This document shows, in pieces, positions 9,601 to 17,166 of a DNA stretch of 64,000 nucleotides. The stretch comes from Paenibacillus xylanexedens (GTDB taxonomy: Bacteria > Bacillota > Bacilli > Paenibacillales > Paenibacillaceae), in the NCBI RefSeq assembly GCF_017874615.1, contig NZ_JAGIKV010000004.1, positions 186,001 through 250,000 on the forward strand, in the 5' to 3' direction. Position 1 is the first letter of the stretch. Each line of letters opens with the position of its first letter. The notes beneath the pieces were generated by a model. The model had not been told where the DNA came from and did not search any database. It saw only the letters and a program-made list of their open reading frames with translations. Position numbers and translations under genes: made by a program.

Positions 9601-10394
9601 TGGCTTTACTGGATCTGATTCGCAGCAAACCTGGGGCCTCCTTCCACCATGTATCCACGATGGGTATTCCGGAAGATCTGGCACTCAGCGGACAATGGGA
9701 ATCTTCCCTGCAATATGATCGGTTCCCGGCTGACTTGCATGTGGACAACCTGTATTCGGACAGCAAGCTTGAAGCCGAGAAAGTGCTCATGATTGCCGCC
9801 GAGCAAGGTGTACCTGTGAGCATCTATCGTGCAGGTAATCTCACTTGCCACTCTGAAACTGGACGCTTCCAGTCCAATATTGATAGCAACGCCTTTTATC
9901 GTATGATCAAAGCGATGTTATTGCTCGGCAAGGCTCCTGCGGCTGACTGGATGGTTGATTTTACACCGATCAACTATGCAAGTGAAGCTATCGTTCATCT
10001 GGCCTTACGTCAGGATACCGCCGGTCGTGTATTCCACATCTGTAATCCGGAGCCCATCCGTTATGACGAGCTGATCCGTTCTGTGAATCGGGCTGGTTAC
10101 GAAGTCGAGACGCTACCATTCGCGGATTACACACGTTGGTTGTTCGATGCCAGCATCAGCAAAGAGCCGGAAGCTCTTCAGTTGGCTATTGCACAGCTTG
10201 AAGGCGACGGTGCGAAGGATTCAGCATATGTCTATGCTTGCCCTGTCACCACGGCTTATGTGGAACCTGCCGGAATCTCATGTGCAAAAACAGATGATCG
10301 CTTCATCTCCGCCATGTTAGACTACGCCGTTCAGATTGGATATTTCCCGTCTGCAATCCGGCACCATAACGGCACTTCTACAGCAATGGAGTAA
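6687..10394 (+). CDS. NRPS-like protein: partial condensation - adenylation - carrier - thioester reductase
   Basis: About 1235 residues. Residues 15-225 resemble the C-terminal half of a condensation domain and lack HHxxxDG. The adenylation domain has TSGSTGKPKGA near 375, NVYGPTECT, GEVYIA, KSGDIAK and PTGKINRKAM. The carrier site is NIGGDSLRV near residue 772. The C-terminal NAD(P)H-dependent reductase has TGATGYLGSHVL near 858 and a YSDSKLEAEK active site. Such proteins activate an acid, load it on phosphopantetheine and release it reductively as an aldehyde or alcohol. By-eye alignment with GrsA gives pocket residues D-A-W-T-T-A-V-V-A-K, compatible with a hydrophobic or aromatic amino acid but not diagnostic. 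GTG at 6687 is chosen because AAGGAGG lies 10 nt upstream; an earlier in-frame TTG has no such site. No PPTase or other biosynthesis gene is adjacent. Confidence 0.9.
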   Translation: MIENQPSSSHSMESSLPVLQIPLDFGRRQQSFSYQSAQITLHASLSRELKQKYGEQMVYPVLLSAYAALLFRLSAEQELAIGILAPDQAASYLSLQIQGKLTFSQLCHQVSEQLKIEYTLQNGGYPETFFMLNSVQLPQAPQILNWNVRDDQNMLILDLFYDSSLLKESTVLRYAEYYQTLLLALLRDGEKAIGTVDILSASDRLLYREMNDTSVLEPENQTVHGWFEATAAAYPDSPAITSPSKSYTYRELNERANQVARVLLSNGLQKGEFVSIFMDRSLETIISLLGILKAGGAYVPIDPEHPQERNSYIVEDTASSFVLTTEASYAQASSLFSSIATVRQILAVDGRLAGFAASNPNLDIQPDDLAYIIYTSGSTGKPKGALIAHRGVTNLGSVVQRDCDIQPGDVLTQFATYSFDASVWDTIGALFYGAELYLLSAEERVSVEEFASAIERTGTTIITILPTIFFNQLASYLSDEGFHKLAKVRIITVAGEALYGEQVRAFQRKFGNQIDIVNVYGPTECTVATTTHRISEQVPEHVVNIPIGKPIHNYKVYIVNEEQQLCPAGVPGEVYIATPALAKGYLNQPERTEQAFIENPFAIGEKIYKSGDIAKLLDTGLLEYVGRSDSQLKIRGHRIEIGEIEDHFARLDQIQNVAVIPKKESDGQNMLVGYFTSKDGSTLSVSNIKAELTEKLPSYFVPKWICQLDEMPIAPTGKINRKAMVSLSHVERHEDRPDRVMPETETESIILDAWKEILQHDDFGVEDSFFNIGGDSLRVIHVLVILKPHYPQLKIADFFAEKTVRALARRVEVLSLSAAVVTDSVVTDGMITQLSEHPVELTSQLGYPLIREPEHVLLTGATGYLGSHVLQQLILNSSTRIYTLVRRPSNGITAMERLTNVLEGYFGKQLTDQISTRVEIIEGDLEQPNLGLSAEQRAYVQDRIDRVIHCAADVRHFGDADQFARTNVEGTVALLDLIRSKPGASFHHVSTMGIPEDLALSGQWESSLQYDRFPADLHVDNLYSDSKLEAEKVLMIAAEQGVPVSIYRAGNLTCHSETGRFQSNIDSNAFYRMIKAMLLLGKAPAADWMVDFTPINYASEAIVHLALRQDTAGRVFHICNPEPIRYDELIRSVNRAGYEVETLPFADYTRWLFDASISKEPEALQLAIAQLEGDGAKDSAYVYACPVTTAYVEPAGISCAKTDDRFISAMLDYAVQIGYFPSAIRHHNGTSTAME

Positions 10395-10442
10395 GTTCAC
10401 TTTATCATTAGCATTTAATTAATAAATAAGGTCACAAGAAAG

Positions 10443-10489
10443 GAAGCCATCTATCGTCATTCACTGACGATAAGATGGCTTCTTTTCTT
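10443..10489. terminator. Bidirectional terminator
   Basis: Arms 10443-10459 and 10465-10482 pair with one bulged base and are followed by TTTTCTTC. It separates the convergent NRPS-like gene (plus) and traX-like gene (minus). Confidence 0.85.
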
Positions 10490-10508
10490 CGCATTTTCGG
10501 ATCATTTT

Positions 10509-11129
10509 TTAGACCCATCGGATAATTGCAATGATGGCAAGATGAGCTGGATAGAAATAACGCCAGACCCAACGTGGCCCCTTCATACGGAAACCCGCCT
10601 GGTAATACTGAGCAATAGCAATGCCGGCGGTTGCCAGCACACTATACATTTGCACAGAGCTGTTATGCAGCAGAAGATATAGTGCATTTAACAAGACATG
10701 TGCCACGACAAGTACAGGACCCTGGAAATAACGGAATAACAGAACCAATAACAACCCGTACATCCCGTAATCCATTTGGCTAATTTCCATGAACCACCCT
10801 GCTCCAATTACAATCGGAATCCCTAGTAGTTTGGATGGCAATTTATCGATAACGAATAATACCAACAGGGCTGACCACAATGTCCACACCACGTTCAGAG
10901 AATAATGATTAAACGCAGCCATGAACGGCACCTGTGATATGATCGCAATCCAGAACAGCCGCCATATGTATTTTTGTACGTCTCGTGTATGTTTATAACC
11001 GATATACACTGCAAAAGCATAGATTGGAAAAGCGATACGACCTATGATCCTGAGTTCTATAATATGTGGAAAAAAGACAGCCCCTATATGATCAATTAAC
11101 ATCGTGATCATGGCAATCCACTGCATCAT
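10509..11129 (-). CDS. TraX-family integral membrane protein
   Basis: About 206 residues, nearly all hydrophobic helices (six to eight predicted by eye). It begins MMQWIAMITMLIDHIGAVFFP, the conserved opening of TraX/acyltransferase-like proteins, with the MLIDHIG histidine and an early RIIGRIAFPIYAFAV. Plasmid F TraX acetylates pilin; chromosomal Firmicute members are uncharacterised and no conjugation gene is nearby. ATG at 11129 is preferred since GGGAGGGGA lies 8 nt upstream; an in-frame ATG 48 nt earlier lacks a site. Confidence 0.8.
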   Translation of the reverse strand: MMQWIAMITMLIDHIGAVFFPHIIELRIIGRIAFPIYAFAVYIGYKHTRDVQKYIWRLFWIAIISQVPFMAAFNHYSLNVVWTLWSALLVLFVIDKLPSKLLGIPIVIGAGWFMEISQMDYGMYGLLLVLLFRYFQGPVLVVAHVLLNALYLLLHNSSVQMYSVLATAGIAIAQYYQAGFRMKGPRWVWRYFYPAHLAIIAIIRWV

Positions 11130-11206
11130 GTTGCGACTCCCCTCCCTTGTTGCCGACGACACGAGTGTGCCATTCATTCATATAGTGCGTCTTTTTGAGC
11201 AACCTC

Positions 11207-11668
11207 TTATACATTAAGTTCATAATACATGAATTTGGTATCCTGTGCATATCCTTCGGATTCATATAAAGCTTGGGCTTGCTTGTTACTTAACTCAGTT
11301 GAGAGTGATATACGAAGAACTCCTCGCTCAGATGCCAATTGCTTGGCTGCTTGCAAGAGCTTCCTGGCAATGCCTTGCTGACGATAATCCGTATGCACAT
11401 ATAGATCATTAAGCACCCAGACAGGCCCCATCGATACCGAACTGAAACTGGGATACAGTTGAACGAATCCGGTGCAAATTAAGCCATTCGAGAGTGGATC
11501 CGGTTCTGCTACCAAAATCACCGATTCATGGCGTTCCATTCGTTCTCTAATATACTGACGTGCTGCTTCAATGTCAGCATTTTGGCTGTAGAACATCCTG
11601 TACTCATTGAACAATTGTCCCACTTCGTTACTATCAGGAAGACCCGCTTGTCTGATTTGGTGCTGCAT
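11207..11668 (-). CDS. GNAT-family N-acetyltransferase
   Basis: About 153 residues from ATG 11668 (GAGGAG 9 nt upstream). The GNAT core is clear: VWVLNDLYVHTDYRQQGIARKLLQAAKQLA (quoted across strand and P-loop) with the CoA motif RQQGIA, then ALYESEGY near the C-terminus. The segment QLFNEYRMFYSQ is typical of small-molecule GNATs. The open frame continues 47 codons upstream to 11809, but that part reads as low-complexity and lacks family similarity. Substrate unknown. Confidence 0.75.
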   Translation of the reverse strand: MQHQIRQAGLPDSNEVGQLFNEYRMFYSQNADIEAARQYIRERMERHESVILVAEPDPLSNGLICTGFVQLYPSFSSVSMGPVWVLNDLYVHTDYRQQGIARKLLQAAKQLASERGVLRISLSTELSNKQAQALYESEGYAQDTKFMYYELNV

Positions 11669-11891
11669 TTCACTCAACTCCTCTGGGATGAAGACCATCG
11701 TCTCTTCGTTTGTATTTCTTTCAATTGTAAAACAGTCCTTTCCTTTTCCCCATTCATCATCTGCATCAAAGTTTGTAGTATCTTGAGCAGTGAGCTGACA
11801 TTCGTTCATGCGCGCTTCCAGATTGCATCCTGCTTATCTAGTCCATACCAATTCTGTACGTTTTGTTATATTTACTTCGTATTGGCAAAAA

Positions 11892-11927
11892 TAAAAAGGC
11901 GACCAAAGCATCCACTGCTCCGTCGCC
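11892..11927 (-). terminator. Terminator after the FucU-like gene
   Basis: GGCGAC at 11898-11903 pairs with GTCGCC at 11922-11927, with an inner AGCA/TGCT pairing. An A-run on the plus side gives a T-tail on the minus transcript. Confidence 0.7.
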
Positions 11928-11935
11928 GTAATTAT

Positions 11936-12409
11936 TCAGTTCGATTCAGCATTCTGCTGTTCCTGACCAGGATCAGCATCGGGGAAAATGACGCCTTTCT
12001 TCAAAATCAGATTGGCATATTGGGCGCGCTCACCAGTTGCAACAATCACATAGGCATTCAAAGCGCGTTTATAAAAATCAAATCGCTCTTCATGATCAAA
12101 AGCATCCGTGATGCCTTCATATTCTTCAATCAACCGGCGATAGTCTTCCCATATGATCGGGATCACCTGATCCCCTTTCACAACCTGCATGACAGCAGCG
12201 GGACGCTCAGCATAGGTATCCAGTGGATATAATTGCAGGATGGCATCCAGCAGTTCAACGACTCCCAGTGCATCACAGCGTACCAGTCGCTTGGCATGAC
12301 TGGCTGCGGGGAAATTGCCATCCGCCAGAACCAACTCGTCTCCATGGCCCATTTCAGACATGATTTTGAGTAACTCTGGAGGTATTATTGCGGGTATATT
12401 CTTTAGCAT
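11936..12409 (-). CDS. RbsD/FucU-family sugar mutarotase
   Basis: About 157 residues. The opening MLKNIPAIIPPELLKIMSEM and the catalytic GHGDELVLADGNFPAASHAK are hallmarks of L-fucose mutarotase (FucU) and RbsD, which interconvert sugar anomers as decameric enzymes. ATG at 12409 follows AAGGAGAG at about 7 nt; the longer frame from 12472 adds 21 unrelated residues. No fucose or ribose catabolic or transport gene is adjacent, so the sugar cannot be inferred from context. Confidence 0.85.
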   Translation of the reverse strand: MLKNIPAIIPPELLKIMSEMGHGDELVLADGNFPAASHAKRLVRCDALGVVELLDAILQLYPLDTYAERPAAVMQVVKGDQVIPIIWEDYRRLIEEYEGITDAFDHEERFDFYKRALNAYVIVATGERAQYANLILKKGVIFPDADPGQEQQNAESN

Positions 12410-12577
12410 ACACAGCTCTCCTTGTTCATCTCCAACATCAGTTAGAGCAAATTGGTTTTCTCCATTCTTCAAGCATGCTAGACATGGATTCTATAAAAGC
12501 GGTTTCATCACAATTCTAACAGTATTTTTGGATCATTGCACAGCATACACGTAAGTTCGATATGAGAATATTTCATT

Positions 12578-12620
12578 TTGACAAAAATACTTGTTTGACA
12601 TATAGTTGTTGTAACAACTA
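12578..12620 (+). promoter_or_regulatory. SigA promoter with overlapping palindromic operator for the MarR-MFS operon
   Basis: TTGACA at 12578-12583, a 17-nt spacer, then TATAGT at 12601-12606. A perfect inverted repeat TAGTTGTT-GT-AACAACTA (12603-12620) overlaps the -10 box. Such palindromes are typical MarR dimer sites, so autorepression is likely. A second TTGACA at 12595 lacks a good -10. Confidence 0.8.
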
Positions 12621-12664
12621 ATTAATTGGGACATTTTATTATGAAAGCGAGGTCTGGCAATTAC

Positions 12665-13087
12665 ATGGACTATACACTGGAGCAATCTGTTGGATTCATG
12701 CTGGGTTTCACACATCGTAAAGCTGTAGCTTTACTTGCAACGCGGTTCAAACCTTATGATATTACGACAGAGCAATTTTCTGTTCTCTTTAATGTTGACC
12801 GCGGTGAAGGTGTGAATCAGAAGGAGCTCGCCGCACGTGTCTTCAAAGACCAACCTACCACTGCGCGGATTATTGATCTGCTTGAGAAAAAAGGCTGGGT
12901 AGAACGCCGGACCAGCGAACAGGATCGCAGAGCCTATCTGTTATATCTCACCACGGAAGGCAAAGCGTTAATTGATATCCTCGTTCCGATTGAAAGAGAA
13001 ATGAATAAAGAACTTGCTGAAGGTATATCCGAAGACCAGATGGAAGCATTTAAACATACTCTTTCCCTCATTAACCGCAACTTGTAA
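12665..13087 (+). CDS. MarR-family repressor of the adjacent MFS pump
   Basis: About 140 residues with a winged helix-turn-helix: KELAARVFKDQPTTARIIDL (helices) and the wing SEQDRRAYLLYLTTEG. MarR dimers typically release DNA on binding phenolic or lipophilic ligands. ATG 12665 is preferred (GAGG about 12 nt upstream); ATG 12641 and the 12626 start lack sites. It lies 30 bp upstream of the MFS gene, forming a two-gene operon behind the palindrome-bearing promoter. The inferred role is local control of the exporter. Confidence 0.88.
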   Translation: MDYTLEQSVGFMLGFTHRKAVALLATRFKPYDITTEQFSVLFNVDRGEGVNQKELAARVFKDQPTTARIIDLLEKKGWVERRTSEQDRRAYLLYLTTEGKALIDILVPIEREMNKELAEGISEDQMEAFKHTLSLINRNL

Positions 13088-13117
13088 TGAATCACAACTC
13101 AGGGGGAATACATCATC

Positions 13118-14458
13118 ATGAAAGAACAATCTACACAAGTTAGACTATGGACTACCGATTTTATTCTGCTGATGCTGTGCAACTTCTTGTTGTTCTTGCA
13201 ACTGCACATGATCGTCTCTCCGCTTCCGTCCTACGTTCAGGAGCGATTTCACGCCAATGCATTTGAAGTAAGTTTATTCACCTGTCTGTTTGCACTAAGT
13301 GCCATAGCAGCCCGTCTCTATTCCGCGAAAGCACTGGAGAAGGGTCTTCGTAACGCCATGATCTATATCGGCCTGTCCGTAGCCCTGCTGGCAACGCTCG
13401 GCTATTATTTTGCTGCCGGTATAGCTGTGCTCTTGTTGCTCAGAATGTTGTTTGGTATCGGGTTTGGTATGAGCAGTACCGCTTTTCCAACGATGGCCTC
13501 GGACATTGTACCCGTCAAACGAATGGGTGAAGGTATGGGTTACTTTGGTCTATCAACTAGTCTGGCTATGTCTATGGGGCCAATCATTGGGGTTACTCTG
13601 CTCCAGGGTGCTGGATTTGTAACCCTGATGTTATGTACTGCGGGTGTTCTCGCTGTGATCTATCCACTGAGTTATTCGCTGACACGCAAAAAAGCAGTCC
13701 GAACCGATAACAGTACAACCATCATGCCACAAGCCACAACAAGTGCTTCAGGGTCCAACCCAAAACAGAAGATACCTTTCAACCGCAAGCTGATTCTACC
13801 CAGTGTGCTGAACTGCCTGTTATCCATCACCTATGGTGGGCTTGTCGGATTCATCGTTTTGTATGGTAAGGAAGCCAATCTGGCCAATCCTGCGCTGTTC
13901 TTTTTGTTCAATGCACTCGCCGTGTTATTGGTTAGACCATTTGCAGGACGGATCTATGATAATAAAGGTCCAAAAGCACTGCTCATTCCAGGGGCAATAT
14001 TCGTTGCTGTCGGCCTCATTCTGCTCTCGTATGCAACCTCCATGTCCTTCCTGTTCATCGCTGCCTTTATCTACGGAATCGGTTATGGTTCCATGCAGTC
14101 GTCTCTGCAGACCTGGATGATTCAAGTTGTATCTCCTACTCAACGGGGTATGGCTAACGGTATGTTTTTGAACTCGCTGGATCTGGGTATTGCGACCGGT
14201 GCCCTTCTTCTTGGCGCCATTGCGGCCATAACCAGTTATACCGATATGTATCGATATTCCGTGATGTTTATGATTCTGTTCTTGCTTATATATCTGATTC
14301 AGGGAAAACGAAGCGGCAGCTTCTCCATTGAACCTCATGCTCTGCTCGCTCATACTCATATCACTGCGACGGAACCACCTCAAGATCAATCCAAGAATTC
14401 AGAATCTGGAGCCGGCAACACCGAAACTGGCCAGTCGAATAAAAGCAAACACGATTGA
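13118..14458 (+). CDS. MFS drug/metabolite exporter (DHA-type)
   Basis: 446 residues, about 12 membrane helices by hydropathy, with a cytoplasmic loop rich in Thr/Ser/Gln near 190-225. The motif between helices 2 and 3 (ARLYSAKALEKG) is a degenerate MFS motif A; the motif-C-like GLSTSLAMSMGPIIGVTL is characteristic of drug/H+ antiporters. A polar, Ser/Asn-rich tail follows the last helix. It follows the MarR gene with a GGGGGAA ribosome site. Substrate unknown. Confidence 0.87.
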   Translation: MKEQSTQVRLWTTDFILLMLCNFLLFLQLHMIVSPLPSYVQERFHANAFEVSLFTCLFALSAIAARLYSAKALEKGLRNAMIYIGLSVALLATLGYYFAAGIAVLLLLRMLFGIGFGMSSTAFPTMASDIVPVKRMGEGMGYFGLSTSLAMSMGPIIGVTLLQGAGFVTLMLCTAGVLAVIYPLSYSLTRKKAVRTDNSTTIMPQATTSASGSNPKQKIPFNRKLILPSVLNCLLSITYGGLVGFIVLYGKEANLANPALFFLFNALAVLLVRPFAGRIYDNKGPKALLIPGAIFVAVGLILLSYATSMSFLFIAAFIYGIGYGSMQSSLQTWMIQVVSPTQRGMANGMFLNSLDLGIATGALLLGAIAAITSYTDMYRYSVMFMILFLLIYLIQGKRSGSFSIEPHALLAHTHITATEPPQDQSKNSESGAGNTETGQSNKSKHD

Positions 14459-14490
14459 TTGGTTAAGGTCATTCTGAACATAGAAACGAG

Positions 14491-14547
14491 AAACGCGTTT
14501 ACACCGAGAAAGCAAATTCATTCGCTTTCTTAGGCGTAAACGCGTTT
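14491..14547. terminator. Bidirectional terminator between convergent MFS genes
   Basis: Arms AAACGCGTTTA (14491-14501) and TAAACGCGTTT (14537-14547) pair perfectly, with an inner GAAAGC/GCTTTC stem. A and T tracts flank it modestly. Confidence 0.75.
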
Positions 14548-14618
14548 ATTATTGGAACAGATCTGAATGTTAAACTTAAGACAGCATGGAAATGAATGTA
14601 GCATTCAGCACCGTCTAT

Positions 14619-15920
14619 CTAAAATGGACTTTTCTTGCGACCTATGGGAGCATACCCTCTACTCGTCCCGATCACATCCATAGATGTTTCATCCTGTTTC
14701 TGCTTGCTTCCCGAAGTAGGTTGGTCTCCCTTATCCGGCTTAACTGCGAATAAGGTGAGCAATCCGCCCACTGCGCCAGACGCGGCGAGCACACCAAAAA
14801 GCAAGAAATGATGAGAACCGATCAGCAAAGAAACGACAGGTGGGCCGAGAGATACCCCAATGAATCGCATGCTGCTGAACAGAGCCGTGATTGTGCCCCG
14901 CTGTTTTTTGTCCACGCCTTCTGTAATCAAGGCATCCAGACATGGTAACGTTGCACCTATTCCGGCACTTCCCAATGTGAAAAGACCTACTACAACATAT
15001 ATATTATCAAATAAACCTATAACGCCCAGCGATACCGTCAGAAGCGAAAGTCCTGCGAAGCCAAGCCATTTCATTCGCGTTTTGTTCTTCCCAATCCACT
15101 TCCCTGCCAGGAAAGAAGACAGACATAACGCTGCCAGCGGGATGGCAAGGACAAGTCCTTTAAGAACACCTTTCAGGGCGAATTCGCTCTCCAGTGTTTC
15201 GGATAGATAATATAACACACCAAAGATGACAAACATGCAAATACCGCCGATTGCAAACGACGCATACAACCAGCGTCCCTTTTCTTTTAATACGTCACGA
15301 ATGGATGCCACAAATTCCGTAAAGGTGGGAGGCTTTTCTTTTTTCCGGGGAGTCTTCACCAGGAAAATAACAAGGATCAGCGAAAGCACACAAAGGATAG
15401 GAATAGCCATGAATGGCGCATACCAAAACCAGACTGCCAGCGCTGCACCCAGAATCGGACTTATGACTTTACCAAACGTATTCGAGGTCTCAATGATACC
15501 CAGACTTTTGCTTACTTCATTCTCATCATTGAACATGTCCCCAACCAACGGGATAACAATAGGAAATGCGCCCGCAGCACCTATTCCCTGCAATAACCTG
15601 CCACCCAGAATGGTCCAGTAGGCTATGTTTCCGTTCAGCATCCATGCTGCCACACCAGCGACAGCACCTCCGACGGCTGCAATAACGAGGCTGGGAATGA
15701 TAACTGCTTTTCTGCCAAAACGATCCGACAAGTACCCTGCAAGAGGAATAAGCAGGATGGCAACTACAGCGTAGACTGTAATGAGCATACTGACCTTAAA
15801 TGCAGATACCTTCAACTCACGTTCAATCTGTGGCAGGATCGGTATTAGCATGGAATTACCCAAGGTCATAATTAAAGGGATGGAAGCAAGTGCGACGAGG
15901 TCCCACTTTTTATCGTTCAT
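14619..15920 (-). CDS. MFS multidrug-type exporter
   Basis: About 433 residues, 12 predicted helices. Clear MFS motif A GYLSDRFGRKAVIIP between helices 2 and 3, and an opening LASIPLIMTLGNSMLIPILP typical of the DHA1 drug antiporters. A charged C-terminal tail of some 45 residues follows the last helix. ATG 15920 is chosen because AAAGGTGG lies 8 nt upstream; the frame extends 10 codons further with no site. Convergent with the MarR-regulated MFS gene; no dedicated regulator is adjacent. Substrate unknown. Confidence 0.87.
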   Translation of the reverse strand: MNDKKWDLVALASIPLIMTLGNSMLIPILPQIERELKVSAFKVSMLITVYAVVAILLIPLAGYLSDRFGRKAVIIPSLVIAAVGGAVAGVAAWMLNGNIAYWTILGGRLLQGIGAAGAFPIVIPLVGDMFNDENEVSKSLGIIETSNTFGKVISPILGAALAVWFWYAPFMAIPILCVLSLILVIFLVKTPRKKEKPPTFTEFVASIRDVLKEKGRWLYASFAIGGICMFVIFGVLYYLSETLESEFALKGVLKGLVLAIPLAALCLSSFLAGKWIGKNKTRMKWLGFAGLSLLTVSLGVIGLFDNIYVVVGLFTLGSAGIGATLPCLDALITEGVDKKQRGTITALFSSMRFIGVSLGPPVVSLLIGSHHFLLFGVLAASGAVGGLLTLFAVKPDKGDQPTSGSKQKQDETSMDVIGTSRGYAPIGRKKSPF

Positions 15921-16023
15921 ACCACAACCACCTTTACAGATTCTACACACAACAGCATTATTGTGCTTGTTTCGGAGGTTGATTATTCAGGACATGCTGG
16001 ATGTTACCGCTTGCACACAAAGA

Positions 16024-16054
16024 AGCTGCCTGCACGCATTCGTGCAAGACAGCT
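16024..16054 (-). terminator. Probable terminator after the APH-family gene
   Basis: Stem AGCTG..TGCACG / CGTGCA..CAGCT around loop CATT. The T-tail on the minus strand is weak, so this is a tentative call. Confidence 0.45.
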
Positions 16055-16080
16055 CATTCACCTTATTGGGCACCTGCGAA

Positions 16081-17091
16081 TTAGTTAATTCCAAGTTGCT
16101 TCCATTGCTCTAGTAAATCCAGCGTACGCTGGCGATACTTCTGACCATCTTCAGGTTGATTGACCTGATGTTCATGAACGTAGGCATTAAAATACGAAGA
16201 CAGTATTCGATAGGCAAGCCTGCGTGCCTGTCCTTCAGCGGATGAGTCCAGTGGACGATTATATCCTTCATGAAAAGCCACCGATTCTGACGACAATATG
16301 GCTTCAAACTCCCTGTCGGCAAACATGGAACGATCTCCGTCAATGATGGCCGCAATGTTCAGCTCACCATTTTCCTCATGAACAAGTACATTCGCTTCCC
16401 AGAGGTCATTATGAACGAGTACCGGGCGGGTCACTTGATCAAATAAGTCTTTATTTTTGATGAAAATAGCAGCGATATCTTCTCCCACACCTGACATATA
16501 ATCGACTTGTGCCGCTTTAAGTGCCGTTTCTTCTGCAAAAGAGTGCAGCACCTCGGACCATTGATCCGAGCCTTTAATTGAACCGTCCCCTTGCGGCCAA
16601 CCAAACGAAGCACCCTCGACCTGATGCATGATGGCGGTATAGGCGCCTAGCTGATGGTACAATCGCTCTTTGTCTATATCTGAAATCGATGCGTGATCCA
16701 GCTGCTTACTCGGGATAAACTCCATAAACATGTACGTTCTTGGAATAATCGATCCGCTGTCATCACAAGCGATAATGTTGGGAGCAGGAATGCCTGCCTT
16801 ACGGTAATATTCATACACAATTGGTTCAGCCGCCATCATTGTGCGTTCAAACGAAAATAGGGGATCACTCGCAGAACCGGCCGCCATCTCTCCCCGCTCT
16901 GGAGCCAAACGTAAAATTACATCCGTATAGGATGTATGTTCAAGTTGAATCCGATAGGTTGTATTAAAAAGTCCACCTTGCAGGAGACCAAACTGCTTCA
17001 CTTTGGTATCGCTTCCAAAATGAATCTCTACCAGTTGATGCAGCATCTCTGCTGATATCGTGCAGTGCAAACCGGAATTCATTGTACTCAT
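16081..17091 (-). CDS. Aminoglycoside phosphotransferase-family kinase
   Basis: About 336 residues with the APH/choline-kinase fold: a nucleotide loop GLLQGGLFNTTYRI, the catalytic loop LVHNDLWEANVLV (HxDxxxxN, catalytic Asp) and the metal site AIIDGDRSMFADREFE. Family members phosphorylate aminoglycosides, sugars, choline or amino-sugar substrates; the D-R-S variant after the metal Asp and no close resistance signature argue for a metabolic substrate. ATG at 17091 is preferred, with AGGAG 10 nt upstream; a TTG three codons earlier is possible. Located downstream of the GH31 gene but behind a terminator. Confidence 0.82.
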   Translation of the reverse strand: MSTMNSGLHCTISAEMLHQLVEIHFGSDTKVKQFGLLQGGLFNTTYRIQLEHTSYTDVILRLAPERGEMAAGSASDPLFSFERTMMAAEPIVYEYYRKAGIPAPNIIACDDSGSIIPRTYMFMEFIPSKQLDHASISDIDKERLYHQLGAYTAIMHQVEGASFGWPQGDGSIKGSDQWSEVLHSFAEETALKAAQVDYMSGVGEDIAAIFIKNKDLFDQVTRPVLVHNDLWEANVLVHEENGELNIAAIIDGDRSMFADREFEAILSSESVAFHEGYNRPLDSSAEGQARRLAYRILSSYFNAYVHEHQVNQPEDGQKYRQRTLDLLEQWKQLGIN

Positions 17092-17123
17092 TTCATTCAA
17101 TCTCCTATCATCGTAGACAAACA

Positions 17124-17145
17124 GACGGCACCTTTCGGCGCCGTC
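17124..17145 (-). terminator. Terminator after the GH31 gene
   Basis: GACGGCACC (17124-17132) pairs with GGCGCCGTC (17137-17145) around TTTC with one mismatch. T-rich sequence lies on both sides. Confidence 0.7.
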
Positions 17146-17166
17146 CTTTTCTTTTACTATATCATT

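Noticed and set aside
10509-11129. TraX homologue as evidence of a conjugative element
   Set aside because: No relaxase, type IV secretion, integrase or attachment sites are nearby, and chromosomal TraX-family genes are common.
12595-12624. Second TTGACA as an alternative promoter for the MarR operon
   Set aside because: The nearest -10 candidate is poor, while TTGACA at 12578 pairs with TATAGT at exactly 17 nt.
16081-17091. APH-family protein as an aminoglycoside-resistance gene
   Set aside because: The catalytic motif is shared by many metabolic kinases, and nothing in sequence or context shows antibiotic activity.
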